A stretch of 64,000 nucleotides of DNA from Micromonospora sp. NBC_01699 (GTDB taxonomy: Bacteria; Actinomycetota; Actinomycetes; Mycobacteriales; Micromonosporaceae): the NCBI RefSeq assembly GCF_036250065.1, contig NZ_CP109199.1, positions 930,001 to 994,000 of the forward strand, written 5' to 3'. Numbering within the stretch: position 1 is the stretch's first letter; each line of letters begins with the position of its first letter. This document shows positions 7,707 to 19,294 of the stretch, piece after piece. A program made the position numbers and the translations under genes. Below the pieces are notes generated by a model. It saw only the letters and a program-made list of their open reading frames with translations. It ran no database searches and was not told the origin of the DNA.

Positions 7707-8462
7707 TCAGGACAGGTCGAGGGTGACCCGTTCCGAGGCCAGCCGGCCGGCCAACCGGGCCCGGTCGAGGTTTCCGCAGAGCACCACGCTCGCCCCGGCG
7801 ACCAGGGGCGCGAGCAGCCAGTCCACCGGATCCGGGTGGGTGGCCGCGTCGATCAGCACCCGTGCGCCGGCGGTGATCCCGAGCGTCGCCGCGGATCGGG
7901 CCGCGAGCCCGGTCAGGTCGGCGTCCTGCGGGCCACCGCCCGGTTGCGGGGTGAAGTGGTCGCCGTGCCCACGGACCTGCACGACGTAGTCGGCGAAGCC
8001 CGGCGGGAGCGTACGCAACGGGGCGGCCATCGGGGCGAGCGCCAACGCGTACCGGTCACCGGCCGACCAGGCCGACGCGGTGTCGAGCCGGTCGGCGGCC
8101 ACGAAGAGCACGTCCACCGGACGTGGCGGCTCGGGACTGTCCGACGCCGCCCCGGCGGCCGGTACGGCCAGCCCGGCACCGTGCACCGCCAACCCCGCCG
8201 ACCAGCAGCCGAGCAGTACGGCGGCGGACTGCCAGTGCGGCGGCAGCAGCGCACCGGCCCGGTCGCCGGGAGCCAGCCCGGCCGAGTCGACCAGCAGGTT
8301 TCCGGTTTTGGCGACCCAGTTGGCCAGCGTCGCCCCGGACAGTTCCGTACGGTCGCCGGTGGCGTCGTCGTACCAGGTCAGCAGGGGCCGGGTCGGGTCG
8401 GCGGCGACCGCTGCGGCGAGCACCCGCGCGATGTTGTCGGCCGTCGTGGTTTTGTCCGTCAT
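7707..8462 (-). CDS. TIGR03089 family protein (partial acyl-CoA-synthetase-like)
   Basis: This 251-residue protein resembles the N-terminal part of an AMP-binding ligase (PTRPLLTWYDDATGDRTELSGATLANW, then AGDRAGALLPPHWQSAAVLLGCW). It lacks the P-loop and the C-terminal catalytic domain, which is typical of the actinobacterial TIGR03089 family of unknown function. It is probably not an active synthetase. The ATG at 8462 is preferred over a GTG at 8468 because a TATCCT -10-like box (8471-8476 on this strand) lies 8 nt upstream and no Shine-Dalgarno site is visible, which suggests a near-leaderless message. It is divergent from the glycosyltransferase gene. Confidence 0.75.
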   Translation of the reverse strand: MTDKTTTADNIARVLAAAVAADPTRPLLTWYDDATGDRTELSGATLANWVAKTGNLLVDSAGLAPGDRAGALLPPHWQSAAVLLGCWSAGLAVHGAGLAVPAAGAASDSPEPPRPVDVLFVAADRLDTASAWSAGDRYALALAPMAAPLRTLPPGFADYVVQVRGHGDHFTPQPGGGPQDADLTGLAARSAATLGITAGARVLIDAATHPDPVDWLLAPLVAGASVVLCGNLDRARLAGRLASERVTLDLS

Positions 8463-8577
8463 CGCCACTGAGGATAGCCTTCGCGGCTGGGTCCGGGTCC
8501 GGCCGCCGGCTCACGTCAGTCGCCGGAAAGACAGCGGGCTGTCGGGTCGCAGTCGACGCCGGGACAGCGGGGCGGCG

Positions 8578-8583
8578 TAGGCT
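8578..8583 (+). promoter_or_regulatory. Candidate -10 box for the glycosyltransferase
   Basis: TAGGCT lies 48 nt before the GTG at 8632. It is a common actinobacterial -10 form and recurs before the membrane gene (15552), fbiC (16742) and efeU (47389). No convincing -35 is seen. Confidence 0.4.
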
Positions 8584-8631
8584 TGGCAAGAGTGTTGTTC
8601 CCCACAACCCCGCAGTTTGAGGAGTCGCCAA

Positions 8632-9780
8632 GTGACCCCCGGTCGCCCGCCCCGCGTGCTCATCGACGCCACCAGCGTCCCCGCCGACCGGGGCGGCGTC
8701 GGTCGATACGTCGATGGACTGCTCGGCGCGCTGGGCAAGCTGTGCGCATCCGGTGGCGTCGATCTCGCCGTCGTCGGGCTGCGGACCGACACCGAGCGGT
8801 ACACGCGGATGCTGCCGGCCGCCGAGGTGATCTCCGCGCCGGCCGCCGTCGCCCACCGCCCGGCCCGGCTGGCCTGGGAGCAGACCGGGTTGCCGCTGCT
8901 CGCCCAGCAGGTCGGCGCGCAGGTGCTGCACTCGCCGTTCTACACCTGCCCACTGCGGGCCGGCGCCCCGGTCACGGTGACCGTGCACGACGCGACCTTC
9001 TTCACCGAACCGGAGCACTACGACAAGTCGCGGCGGACCTTCTTCCGCAGCGCGATCAAGACCTCGCTGCGCCGGGCCGACCGGGTGATCGTGCCGAGCA
9101 AGGCCACCCGGGACGAGCTGATCCGGCTGCTCGACGCCGACCCGACCAAGATCGACGTCGCCTACCACGGGGTCGACCAGAGCGCCTTCCACGCCCCCAC
9201 CGAGGAGGAGAAGGCCCGGGTACGCGCCCGGCTCGGCCTCGGCGGGCACAACTACGTGGCGTTCCTCGGGGCCAAGGAGCCGCGCAAGAACGTACCGAAC
9301 CTGATCCGGGGCTGGGTGCTCGCCGTACAGGACCGGGCCGATCCGCCGGCCCTGGTCATCGCCGGTGGTCAGGGGCACGACGACGACATCGACCAGGCCG
9401 TCGCCGACGTACCGGCGCACCTGCGGCTGCTCCGCCCCGGCTATCTGCGCTACGCCGACCTGCCCGGCTTCCTGGGCGGTGCCCTGGTCGCCGCCTACCC
9501 GTCGTACGGGGAGGGCTTCGGCCTGCCGATCCTGGAGGCGATGGCCTGCGCCGCACCGGTGCTCACCACGCCCCGGCTGTCGCTGCCCGAGGTCGGCGGC
9601 GACGCGGTCGCGTACACCAGCGAGGACCCGCAGCAGATCGCCACCGACCTGGCCGCGCTGCTCGACGACGAGGCGCGCCGGCTGGCGCTGGCCAAGGCGG
9701 GTCTCGACCGGGCCAAGGAGTTCACCTGGGAGTCCAGCGCCGAGGTGCACCTGGCGGCCTGGACCCGGATCAGCGGATGA
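8632..9780 (+). CDS. Group 1 (GT4) glycosyltransferase
   Basis: This is a 382-residue GT-B fold enzyme. The N-terminal Rossmann half begins VLIDATSVPADRGGVGRYVDGLLG. The donor-binding half has VAFLGAKEPRKNVPNLIRG and the GT4 E-x7-E signature in GEGFGLPILEAMACAAPVLTTP. It transfers a nucleotide-activated sugar, plausibly GDP-mannose given manC directly downstream, onto a lipid or polysaccharide at the inner membrane face. The acceptor is unknown. The GTG at 8632 is chosen because GAGGAG (8619-8624) sits 7 nt upstream; a TTG at 8617 would overlap this site. Confidence 0.85.
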   Translation: MTPGRPPRVLIDATSVPADRGGVGRYVDGLLGALGKLCASGGVDLAVVGLRTDTERYTRMLPAAEVISAPAAVAHRPARLAWEQTGLPLLAQQVGAQVLHSPFYTCPLRAGAPVTVTVHDATFFTEPEHYDKSRRTFFRSAIKTSLRRADRVIVPSKATRDELIRLLDADPTKIDVAYHGVDQSAFHAPTEEEKARVRARLGLGGHNYVAFLGAKEPRKNVPNLIRGWVLAVQDRADPPALVIAGGQGHDDDIDQAVADVPAHLRLLRPGYLRYADLPGFLGGALVAAYPSYGEGFGLPILEAMACAAPVLTTPRLSLPEVGGDAVAYTSEDPQQIATDLAALLDDEARRLALAKAGLDRAKEFTWESSAEVHLAAWTRISG

Positions 9781-9844
9781 ACCCGACGTCCAGGGTGAGG
9801 GCAAGCATGCATATGAGGGGCAAAACGTCCGGCATGATGTGTTG

Positions 9845-10942
9845 ATGTTTTTCGCCGTCATCCCGGCCGGCGGCAGTGGCACCCGCCTCTGGCCGCTGTC
9901 CCGCGCCGGACACCCGAAGTTCCTGCACCCGCTCACGGGCACCGACGCGTCACTGCTCCAGGCGACGGTCGACCGCCTTGGTCCGCTCACCACCGGCGAC
10001 CGGACCCTGGTGGTCACCGGCGTCGCCCACGTCACCGCCGTGGCCCGCCAGCTCGCCGAGCTGCCGGAGGAGAACATCCTGGTCGAGCCGTCGCCCCGGG
10101 ACTCCTGCGCGGCCATCGCCCTGGCCGCGGCGGTGATCGCGCTGCGCGAGCCGACGGCGGTGATGGGCTCGTTCGCCGCGGACCACCTGATCGGCGACCC
10201 GGCCCGCTGGGTCGACACCGTCCGGCTGGCGATCACCGGCGCCGAGCAGGGCCTGCTGATGACGGTCGGCATCACCCCGACCCGCCCGGAGACCGGCTAC
10301 GGCTACCTCCAGTGCGGCCCGCTGATCGACGGCGGCCCGCTGCGCAAGGTGGACGAGTTCAAGGAGAAGCCCGCCGCCGACGTCGCCGAGGCGTACGTCC
10401 GGTCCGGGCACTACCTCTGGAACGCCAGCATGTTCGTCTGGCAGGTGGACGTGTTCCTGACCGAGCTGGCCCGCCAGCAGCCCGAACTGCACGCCGGGGT
10501 GACCGCCATCGCGCGGGCCTGGCACACCCCGGAGCGGGAGGACGTACTCGGCCGGATCTGGCCCACGCTGACCAAGATCTCGGTCGACTACGCGGTGATG
10601 GAGGGCGCGGCGGCGGCCGGTCGGGTGGCCACCGTCCCCGGCGACTTCGGCTGGAACGACATCGGCGACTTCCACACCCTCGGGGACGTACTGCCGGCGG
10701 ACTCGGACGGCAACGTGGTGCTCGGCGGCGACGAGACCGAGAAGCCCGGCGTCCTGCTCTGGGACAGCACCAATCTGGTAGTGGTGCCGCACTCCGGCCG
10801 GCTGGTGGCCACCCTCGGCCTGCACGACCTGATAGTGGTGGACACGCCCGACGCATTGATGATCTGCCCCCGCGACCGGGCCCAGGACGTGAAGAAGCTC
10901 GTCGACGAGTTGAAGCAGCGCGACGAGGAGAACTACATCTGA
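9845..10942 (+). CDS. manC: Mannose-1-phosphate guanylyltransferase
   Basis: This 365-residue enzyme makes GDP-mannose from mannose-1-phosphate and GTP (EC 2.7.7.13). It starts with the nucleotidyltransferase signature FFAVIPAGGSGTRLWPLSRA and has FAADHLI, ETGYGYLQCG, KVDEFKEKP, YLWNASMFVW and GDFGWNDIGDF, all typical of the bacterial family. There is no C-terminal isomerase domain, so it is the single-function type; the isomerase (manA, 44058) and mutase (manB, 40196) are elsewhere in the window. It follows the GT4 gene by 64 bp. The M. tuberculosis equivalent, Rv3264c, is also near fbiA/fbiB and whiB2. Confidence 0.93.
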   Translation: MFFAVIPAGGSGTRLWPLSRAGHPKFLHPLTGTDASLLQATVDRLGPLTTGDRTLVVTGVAHVTAVARQLAELPEENILVEPSPRDSCAAIALAAAVIALREPTAVMGSFAADHLIGDPARWVDTVRLAITGAEQGLLMTVGITPTRPETGYGYLQCGPLIDGGPLRKVDEFKEKPAADVAEAYVRSGHYLWNASMFVWQVDVFLTELARQQPELHAGVTAIARAWHTPEREDVLGRIWPTLTKISVDYAVMEGAAAAGRVATVPGDFGWNDIGDFHTLGDVLPADSDGNVVLGGDETEKPGVLLWDSTNLVVVPHSGRLVATLGLHDLIVVDTPDALMICPRDRAQDVKKLVDELKQRDEENYI

Positions 10943-10980
10943 GCCGAACGGCGTTGGCGCCGGTCCGTACGCTGATCGAC

Positions 10981-12126
10981 ATGACCGGCGCCGTGCACAC
11001 CGTGGACCTGGCCCTCGGCGGTAACGAGGCAAGTGACCTGCTGCCCGTACGGGCACCCGAGGTGCTCGCCGCGTACGACGCCCGACTGGCGTTCTGGACG
11101 GTGCTCGACGAGGCGCCGGTCGAGCGTTGCGTCGGCCTGCTGGTGCAGCACCACGGCGGCGGGTGGGCGGCGTATCCGCTGGCCGGGGACGCGGGGCCGG
11201 AGCAGGGCCGGACCGAGGACGCCGAGGCGCTGGCCCGGTTCGGTGAGTGGATCTACGTGCTCGGGTCGCACTTCGGCTCGAAGGCCGGGCCGCTGCGTCC
11301 CCGCCGCGCGTTCGTGGCCCGGTTCCGGGAGGCGGACGCCACCACCGGCCTGCTCCGGTTGCAGGTGGTGCGCAACCAGTTCCGGCTGCACCGCGCGGTC
11401 AACGACGTACTGGCCGGCGCGGACATCACCGTCCTGCCGCCCGGCGACCGGGTCCGGCACCGGTTCATCGCCGAGACGGTGGCCCGGGGCAGCGCGCGGG
11501 CGAAGACCTGGGTGAGCCGGCTCGCCCCGGACGACCACCCGCTCAACGTGGAGGGCGCCGCCTTCACCCCGACCGGATCCCTGCTGCTCGGGCTCCGGTT
11601 CCCGGTCACCGACCGGGGCGAACCGATCCTGGTCGAGGTGACCGGGATGGCCGGGATGTTCGAGTCGGGCTCCTGGCCACGGGTGATCCGGGCGTACGCG
11701 TTGACCGGGGTGACCCCGCCCGGTGCGCTGACCGGGTTCCGGGCGCTGTCGGCCGACGCCGACGGGTCGTACTCGGCGGTGATCGGCTCGATCGACGCGC
11801 TCGGCAAGGGTTCGGTGCTGCTCGACGACCACCCGGCCGGCGGTGACGTGACCTCCCGACACGTACGTTTCCGACTGCCGTCCGACGCCGGGCCGCTGCC
11901 GTCGGACGCCGACGGGTCGGCCGGGTCGGGTCGACGGGAGGTTCCGGGGGAACTGGTGGCCGACCTCGCCCCACTGCGCAATGTGGAGGGACTGGCCGAG
12001 GCGGCGGGCGGGCACCTCTACGTGACCGACGAGGACCAGCGGATCGGGCTCTGGTCCAGTCCCTCGCTGGAGTGGGACGTCCGGGCGACACCTTCGCGGA
12101 CCAGCGGCCGCGAACCCTCGTGGTGA
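10981..12126 (+). CDS. Conserved protein, DUF3616-like
   Basis: This is a 381-residue soluble protein with no signal peptide. Mid-protein it has LNVEGAAFTPTGSLLLGLRF and late in the chain LRNVEGLAEAAGGHLYVTDE. Both recall the repeated N-x-E-G-L...G-R-x-P pattern of DUF3616 proteins, which look like beta-propeller repeats. The assignment is tentative and no activity can be inferred. It begins 38 bp after manC, so it may share its transcript. The Pro/Ser/Asp-rich insertion at about 300-322 (repeat SDADG) looks like a disordered linker. Confidence 0.55.
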   Translation: MTGAVHTVDLALGGNEASDLLPVRAPEVLAAYDARLAFWTVLDEAPVERCVGLLVQHHGGGWAAYPLAGDAGPEQGRTEDAEALARFGEWIYVLGSHFGSKAGPLRPRRAFVARFREADATTGLLRLQVVRNQFRLHRAVNDVLAGADITVLPPGDRVRHRFIAETVARGSARAKTWVSRLAPDDHPLNVEGAAFTPTGSLLLGLRFPVTDRGEPILVEVTGMAGMFESGSWPRVIRAYALTGVTPPGALTGFRALSADADGSYSAVIGSIDALGKGSVLLDDHPAGGDVTSRHVRFRLPSDAGPLPSDADGSAGSGRREVPGELVADLAPLRNVEGLAEAAGGHLYVTDEDQRIGLWSSPSLEWDVRATPSRTSGREPSW

Positions 12127-12221
12127 ACTGCCCGGACGTCCGTTCCTCCCCATGACCCGGCAAGACCTGCGTCGCGCTGGGCAATAGCGAGCATGCCGGG
12201 ACGGCACCGGGGCAGTCGAGG

Positions 12222-12269
12222 TCTTTCAGTTCACGCTGAAAGATGCAGGTGGATCGAGCCGGGTACGAT
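12222..12269 (+). promoter_or_regulatory. Dyad and -10 box upstream of the ArsR gene
   Basis: TCTTTCAG (12222-12229) and CTGAAAGA (12236-12243) form a perfect 8-bp dyad with a 6-nt spacer. A -10-like TACGAT follows at 12264-12269, so the dyad covers the -35 position. This is the expected place for the operator of a self-repressing ArsR-family regulator, here the gene at 12320. Confidence 0.5.
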
Positions 12270-12319
12270 GCGACAGGTGTCGGAATGCCCCCTGGCCGCC
12301 ACCACCGGGAGCCGCCTGG

Positions 12320-13333
12320 ATGCTGAGAATCTTCTTCTCCAGTAAGGACATCGCCCGGACCCGGGTCGCCGCCGCGGCCGATCCGATCTGGGAACTGATC
12401 CTGAGCCTGCACATGTTGCAGAGCCGCACCCACGACCCGGTGATGTCCGGCTGGCGGCGCGACGTCTACCGGGGCCTGCGCCGGGAGAACCTCGCCGGCC
12501 AGCAGCGCCTGCTCTTCGCACTCAACCCGCCGCGCGGCTACTTCCCCGACTTCCTCACCCCGGTGCAGAGTTCCCAGGGCCTGGAAGCGGGTCTGGACGC
12601 GATCCGCTCCACGCCGGCCCGACTGCTGCACCACGACCTGTCCGTGCTCGCCACCGAGAACGCCCTGCCCGGTTCGGCCCACCCGCTCGCCCGTGGCGAG
12701 CCGGAGGTGCTGCGCCACCTCACCGACTCGATGCGGCAGTACCAGTCGGTGGCGCTCGGACCCTACTGGGACCGGGTCGAGGCGGCCGTCGAGGCGGACC
12801 GGATCCGCCGGGCCAGGGCCCTGCTCGACGGCGGTGCCGAGGGACTGCTGGCGAGCCTGCGACCGGCGGTCCGCTACTCGGCCGGCGTGCTGGAGGTGTT
12901 GGACTACCCGTACAGCCGGGAACTGCACCTCGGCGACCGTGGACTGACGCTGATCCCGTCGTTCTTCTGCTCGCGTACGCCGGTGGCCCTGTTCGATCCG
13001 GACCTGCCACCGGTGCTGGTCTACCCGGTCGACCGGCTCGGCGGGCTCACTCCCGCACCCGGTGAGGGGGCCGGTCCGGCGCCCGCCGTCGGCCAGGGCA
13101 GCGGCCGGGAGGCGTTGGCCGCGTTGCTCGGCCGGACCCGGGCCAACGTGCTCGAAGTGGTGGACGAGGGCTGCTCGACCGGGGAGGTGGCCCGCCGGCT
13201 GCACATCTCGCCCGCCGCCGCCAGCCAGCACGCCACCGTGCTGCGCAACGCCGGACTGCTGGTCAGCCAGCGGGACCGCAACACCGTACGGCACACGCTC
13301 ACCCCGCTGGGCAGGGCGATGCTGCACCAGTGA
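12320..13333 (+). CDS. ArsR-type winged-helix regulator with DUF5937 domain
   Basis: This is a 337-residue regulator. The long N-terminal domain (1-240) matches the DUF5937 type found before ArsR HTH domains in actinomycetes (MLRIFFSSKDIARTRVA, DPIWELILSLHML). A C-terminal winged helix (about 255-335) contains GCSTGEVARRLHISPAAASQHATVLRNAGLL. No metal-binding ELCVCD motif is present, so it is not a classic metalloid sensor. It probably represses itself and perhaps a transporter elsewhere, since no adjacent target is seen. GGGAG lies upstream of the ATG. It converges on fbiB. Confidence 0.82.
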   Translation: MLRIFFSSKDIARTRVAAAADPIWELILSLHMLQSRTHDPVMSGWRRDVYRGLRRENLAGQQRLLFALNPPRGYFPDFLTPVQSSQGLEAGLDAIRSTPARLLHHDLSVLATENALPGSAHPLARGEPEVLRHLTDSMRQYQSVALGPYWDRVEAAVEADRIRRARALLDGGAEGLLASLRPAVRYSAGVLEVLDYPYSRELHLGDRGLTLIPSFFCSRTPVALFDPDLPPVLVYPVDRLGGLTPAPGEGAGPAPAVGQGSGREALAALLGRTRANVLEVVDEGCSTGEVARRLHISPAAASQHATVLRNAGLLVSQRDRNTVRHTLTPLGRAMLHQ

Positions 13334-13369
13334 AGCCGTACGCCGCCGGCTGCCGGTGCTCGGGTGGGT

Positions 13370-14494
13370 TCAGAGGGCGAGGGCGGCCACCGCTGTGCTG
13401 CCGGACGGCGGCGCGGTCACCGACGACGCCACCCCTTCGGCGGCCAGTGCGGCACGCAACCGGTGCAGGTCAGCGCCGAACCGGACGAGCGTGCCGGCGG
13501 CCGAACCCGTCGCGGCGGTGTCGTCCGGGGGAGTGCAGAGCACCATCGCGGTGGCGCCCGCCGGCCAGTCCGGTACGGCGCCGGCCAGCCGGTCGCGTAC
13601 CTCCTCGTGGGTGACCATAGAGAAGAGCGTGCCGGGCGCCACCACGTCGGCCACCATGGCGATCGCCCGGTCCACCACCGCCGGGTCGACCCCGGTGCCG
13701 TCCGGCCCGGCCCCGGTCGGCGTCGCCTCGGCCAGGGTGGCCGCCGCGCGCAGACCGCTGGCCCGCGCCTCGGCCGTGCCGAGCGAGAACAGGTCCTGTT
13801 CGGCGTTGCGGACCAGGACCGCCGCACCCGCCCCGTCGACCGGGTCGACCGCGTTGAGGTAGCCCCGGATGACCGCCACCGGCACCTGGTCGCGTTTGCC
13901 CTTGACCAGTTCGCCCGCGCCGGCCAGCTCGTCGACCACGGCCATCTGGGTGATGCTCAGCTCGTTGCCGTACGGGTCGACCTCGCCCCGGTGGTCCCGG
14001 ATCGCGCTCAGGCCGGCGACGCCGAGCGCCACGTCGGTGAGCCCGTTGCGCCACGGCCGCCCCATCGTGTCCGACACGATCACCACCACGTCCGCGCCGT
14101 GCCGCTCGCGCAGTGCCGCGCGCAGCCCACGGGCGGAGGCGTCCGGGTCCTTGGGCAGCAGCACCAGCCGCGACGGGTCCACATTGGACGCGTCGATGCC
14201 GGCCGAGGCCATCACGAAGCCGTGATGGGTCTGCACGATCCGGGTGGGTCCGCGCCGGGCCACCGGCCGGGCGGTCTCCGCGGTCAGGATCTCCTCCCGC
14301 GCCGCCTCCCGTTCCGGCCCGTCGGCCGCCGGTACGTCGACCAGCCGGCCCTCCGCCTTCGAAACGATCTTGCTGGTGACGACCAGTACGTCTCCGTCGC
14401 GCAGCCACGGCGCGGCGGTCGTGATCATCGCCGCCAGGTCGTCGCCCTCGGTCACGTCACCGATGCCGAGCACCGGCAGGATCTCCAGTTTCAT
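13370..14494 (-). CDS. fbiB: Coenzyme F420-0:L-glutamate ligase, FbiB without full nitroreductase domain
   Basis: This 374-residue protein adds L-glutamate residues to F420-0. The N-terminal CofE domain (about 1-250) is clear: LEILPVLGIGDV, GDVLVVTSKIVSKAEGRL, VSDTMGRPWRNGLTDVALG, DPYGNELSITQMAV. In mycobacterial FbiB (about 448 residues) a C-terminal FMN-binding nitroreductase-like domain reduces dehydro-F420-0. Here only about 125 residues follow the CofE domain and I see no RRSVRRF-type FMN motif. A separate reductase may therefore exist. It lies 37 bp downstream of fbiA. GGAG precedes the ATG by 6 nt. Confidence 0.88.
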   Translation of the reverse strand: MKLEILPVLGIGDVTEGDDLAAMITTAAPWLRDGDVLVVTSKIVSKAEGRLVDVPAADGPEREAAREEILTAETARPVARRGPTRIVQTHHGFVMASAGIDASNVDPSRLVLLPKDPDASARGLRAALRERHGADVVVIVSDTMGRPWRNGLTDVALGVAGLSAIRDHRGEVDPYGNELSITQMAVVDELAGAGELVKGKRDQVPVAVIRGYLNAVDPVDGAGAAVLVRNAEQDLFSLGTAEARASGLRAAATLAEATPTGAGPDGTGVDPAVVDRAIAMVADVVAPGTLFSMVTHEEVRDRLAGAVPDWPAGATAMVLCTPPDDTAATGSAAGTLVRFGADLHRLRAALAAEGVASSVTAPPSGSTAVAALAL

Positions 14495-14531
14495 GCCAGC
14501 TCCAGGGGGGTCATGCCGGTCGGATACACAC

Positions 14532-16656
<2,125 letters not shown>

Positions 16657-16666
16657 GATCGTCGGC

Positions 16667-16699
16667 CGGGGTGGACACCGAGCAGCGGTGTCCACCCCG
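16667..16699 (+). terminator. Strong hairpin before fbiC
   Basis: CGGGGTGGACACC and GGTGTCCACCCCG form a 13-bp perfect stem with a 7-nt loop, 38 bases after the stop of the membrane gene. No T-run follows, as is usual in actinomycetes. It probably isolates fbiC, which has its own promoter. Confidence 0.75.
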
Positions 16700-16741
16700 C
16701 CGATGTGACCGGGACCATGCGGTCATGTCGGCGGCACGGCC

Positions 16742-16747
16742 TAGGCT
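16742..16747 (+). promoter_or_regulatory. -10 box for leaderless fbiC
   Basis: TAGGCT lies exactly 6 nt before the GTG of fbiC, with no Shine-Dalgarno site between. In actinobacteria this spacing puts the transcript start at the start codon. Confidence 0.55.
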
Positions 16748-16753
16748 GCACAG

Positions 16754-19294
16754 GTGGCTGATCGCATCGACTCCGGTCCGACCGAGGCGAGCCTGCGGCG
16801 GGCGTTGCGGCGCGCCGCCGACGGCCGGGCCGTGGACACCGACGAGGCGGTCGCGTTGCTCACCGCGCGCGGCGACCTGCTGGACGAACTGCTCGGGGTC
16901 GCCGGTGCGATCCGGGACGCGGGTCTGCGCGATGCCGGGCGACCCGGCGTGGTCACGTACTCCAAAAAGGTTTTCATTCCGTTGACCCGGCTGTGCCGGG
17001 ATCGCTGCCACTACTGCACCTTCGCGACCGTGCCGCACCGGCTGCCCGCCGCCTACCTCGACCGGGACGAGGTGCTGGCGATCGCCCGCGAGGGCGCCGC
17101 GCAGGGCTGCAAGGAAGCGCTGTTCACCCTCGGCGACCGCCCGGAGGAGCGCTGGCCGGCGGCCCGGCAGTGGCTGGACGAGCGCGGCTACGACTCCACA
17201 CTCGACTACGTGCGGGCCAGCGCGGTGGCGGTGCTGGAGGAGACCGGCCTGCTGCCGCACCTCAACCCCGGCGTGCTCTCCTGGGCCGAGTTGCAGCGGC
17301 TCAAGCCGGTGGCGCCGAGCATGGGCATGATGCTGGAGACGACCGCCACCCGGCTCTGGTCCGAGCCGGGCGGTCCGCACTACGGCTCCCCGGACAAGGA
17401 ACCCGCGGTCCGCCTGCGCGTGCTGGACGACGCCGGCCGGGTCGGGGTCCCGTTCACCACCGGTCTGCTGATCGGCATCGGCGAGACGCTGGCCGAGCGG
17501 GTCGACGCGCTGTTCGCGATCCGCCGCAGCGACCGCGAGTACGGCCACATTCAGGAAGTCATCGTGCAGAACTTCCGCGCCAAGCCGGACACGGCGATGC
17601 GCGGAATGCCCGACGCCGAGCTGCACGACCTGGCGGCGACGGTGGCGGTGGCCCGGGTGCTGCTCGGCCCGAAGGCCCGGATCCAGGCCCCACCGAACCT
17701 GATCGCCGGCGAGTTCGACCTGCTGCTGCGGGCCGGGATCGACGACTGGGGCGGCGTGTCGCCGGTGACCCCGGACCACGTCAACCCGGAGCGCCCCTGG
17801 CCGCAGATCGAGGAGCTGGCCCGGCGTACCGCCGCCGCCGGCTTCACCCTGCGGGAACGGCTCACCATCTACCCGGAGTACGTCCGTCGCGGCGACCCGT
17901 GGCTCGACCCGAGGATCGGGCCGCACGTGAGCGCGCTGGCCGACCCGGCGACCGGGCTCGCGGTCGAGGCGGCGCTGCCGGTCGGTCGGCCCTGGCAGGA
18001 GCCGGACGACGCGTACGTGCCGGGCGGCCGGACCGACCTGCACACCACCATCGACACCAGCGGGCGGACCGAGGACCGGCGCGGCGACTTCGACAGCGTC
18101 TACGGCGACTGGGCGCAGCTCGCGGCCCAGGTCAACGAGAGCGCGGCGGCGGTGGCCGGGCAGTCCGGGGGTGCCGCGTCCCGGCTGCCCGCCGACCTGC
18201 TGGCCGGGCTGGGGCTGGCCGCGAACGACCCGGCCGCCCTGTTGGAGCCGAAGAACGAGGACGCCGCGATGGCGCTGTTCGGCGCCGACGGCGCGGCCCT
18301 GGACGAGCTGTGCCGGCTGGCCGACGACGTACGCCGGTCGGCCGTCGGGGACGACATCACGTACGTCGTCAACCGCAACATCAACTTTAGTAATGTCTGT
18401 TATGTCGGGTGCAGGTTTTGTGCCTTCGCCCAACGCGAGAAGGACGCCGACGCGTTCCGCCTCTCCGTCGAGCAGGTCGCCGACCGGGCCGAGGAAGCCT
18501 GGCAGGCCGGCGCGACCGAGGTCTGCATGCAGGGCGGCATCGACCCGAAACTGCCGGTCAGCGTGTACGCCGACATCGTCCGTGCGGTCAAGGCGCGGGT
18601 GCCGGGCATGCACGTGCACGCGTACTCGCCGATGGAGATCGTCACCGCGGCGGCCAAGGCGGGCGTGTCCGTACGGGACTGGCTCACCCAGCTGCGCGAC
18701 GCCGGGCTCGACACCATTCCGGGCACCGCCGCCGAGATCCTCGACGACGACGTGCGCTGGGTGCTGACCAAGGGCAAACTGCCGGCCGCCACCTGGGTCG
18801 AGGTGGTCAGCACCGCCCACGAGCTGGGCATCCGGTCCAGCTCAACCATGATGTACGGCCACGTCGACCACCCCGGGCAGTGGCTCGGGCACTTCCGGGT
18901 GCTGGCCGGGATCCAGGACCGTACCGGCGGCTTCACCGAGTTCGTGGGCCTGCCGTTCGTGCACACCAACGCCCCGATCTACCTCGCCGGCATCGCCCGC
19001 CCCGGCCCCACCTGGCGGGAGAACCGGGTGGTGCACGCGATGGCCCGGCTGCTGCTGCACGGGCGGATCGACAACATCCAGTGCTCCTGGGTGAAGCTCG
19101 GCGACGAGGGCACGGTGGAGATGCTCCGGGGCGGCTGCAACGACCTCGGCGGCACGCTGATGGAGGAGACGATCTCCCGGATGGCCGGTTCCGACAACGG
19201 CTCCGCCCGTACGGTGGCGCAGTTGGAGGCCATCGCGGCGGCGGCCGGGCGGCCGGCCCGTCGGCGGACCACGGCCTACGGGCACACTGCCTGA
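16754..19294 (+). CDS. fbiC: FO synthase, CofG-CofH fusion
   Basis: This 846-residue two-domain radical-SAM enzyme makes the deazaflavin FO from a pyrimidine precursor and tyrosine. The CofG half carries its [4Fe-4S] motif at C81-x3-C85-x2-C88 (CRDRCHYC) and has [13 protein letters not shown] and [11 protein letters not shown]. The CofH half carries C549-x3-C553-x2-C556 (CYVGCRFC), then [23 protein letters not shown] and [12 protein letters not shown]. The length matches mycobacterial FbiC (about 856). The codons for the CofH cluster motif are unusually AT-rich (18386-18421). Together with fbiA and fbiB this makes a compact F420 locus; in M. tuberculosis fbiC is unlinked. Confidence 0.96.
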   Translation: MADRIDSGPTEASLRRALRRAADGRAVDTDEAVALLTARGDLLDELLGVAGAIRDAGLRDAGRPGVVTYSKKVFIPLTRLCRDRCHYCTFATVPHRLPAAYLDRDEVLAIAREGAAQGCKEALFTLGDRPEERWPAARQWLDERGYDSTLDYVRASAVAVLEETGLLPHLNPGVLSWAELQRLKPVAPSMGMMLETTATRLWSEPGGPHYGSPDKEPAVRLRVLDDAGRVGVPFTTGLLIGIGETLAERVDALFAIRRSDREYGHIQEVIVQNFRAKPDTAMRGMPDAELHDLAATVAVARVLLGPKARIQAPPNLIAGEFDLLLRAGIDDWGGVSPVTPDHVNPERPWPQIEELARRTAAAGFTLRERLTIYPEYVRRGDPWLDPRIGPHVSALADPATGLAVEAALPVGRPWQEPDDAYVPGGRTDLHTTIDTSGRTEDRRGDFDSVYGDWAQLAAQVNESAAAVAGQSGGAASRLPADLLAGLGLAANDPAALLEPKNEDAAMALFGADGAALDELCRLADDVRRSAVGDDITYVVNRNINFSNVCYVGCRFCAFAQREKDADAFRLSVEQVADRAEEAWQAGATEVCMQGGIDPKLPVSVYADIVRAVKARVPGMHVHAYSPMEIVTAAAKAGVSVRDWLTQLRDAGLDTIPGTAAEILDDDVRWVLTKGKLPAATWVEVVSTAHELGIRSSSTMMYGHVDHPGQWLGHFRVLAGIQDRTGGFTEFVGLPFVHTNAPIYLAGIARPGPTWRENRVVHAMARLLLHGRIDNIQCSWVKLGDEGTVEMLRGGCNDLGGTLMEETISRMAGSDNGSARTVAQLEAIAAAAGRPARRRTTAYGHTA

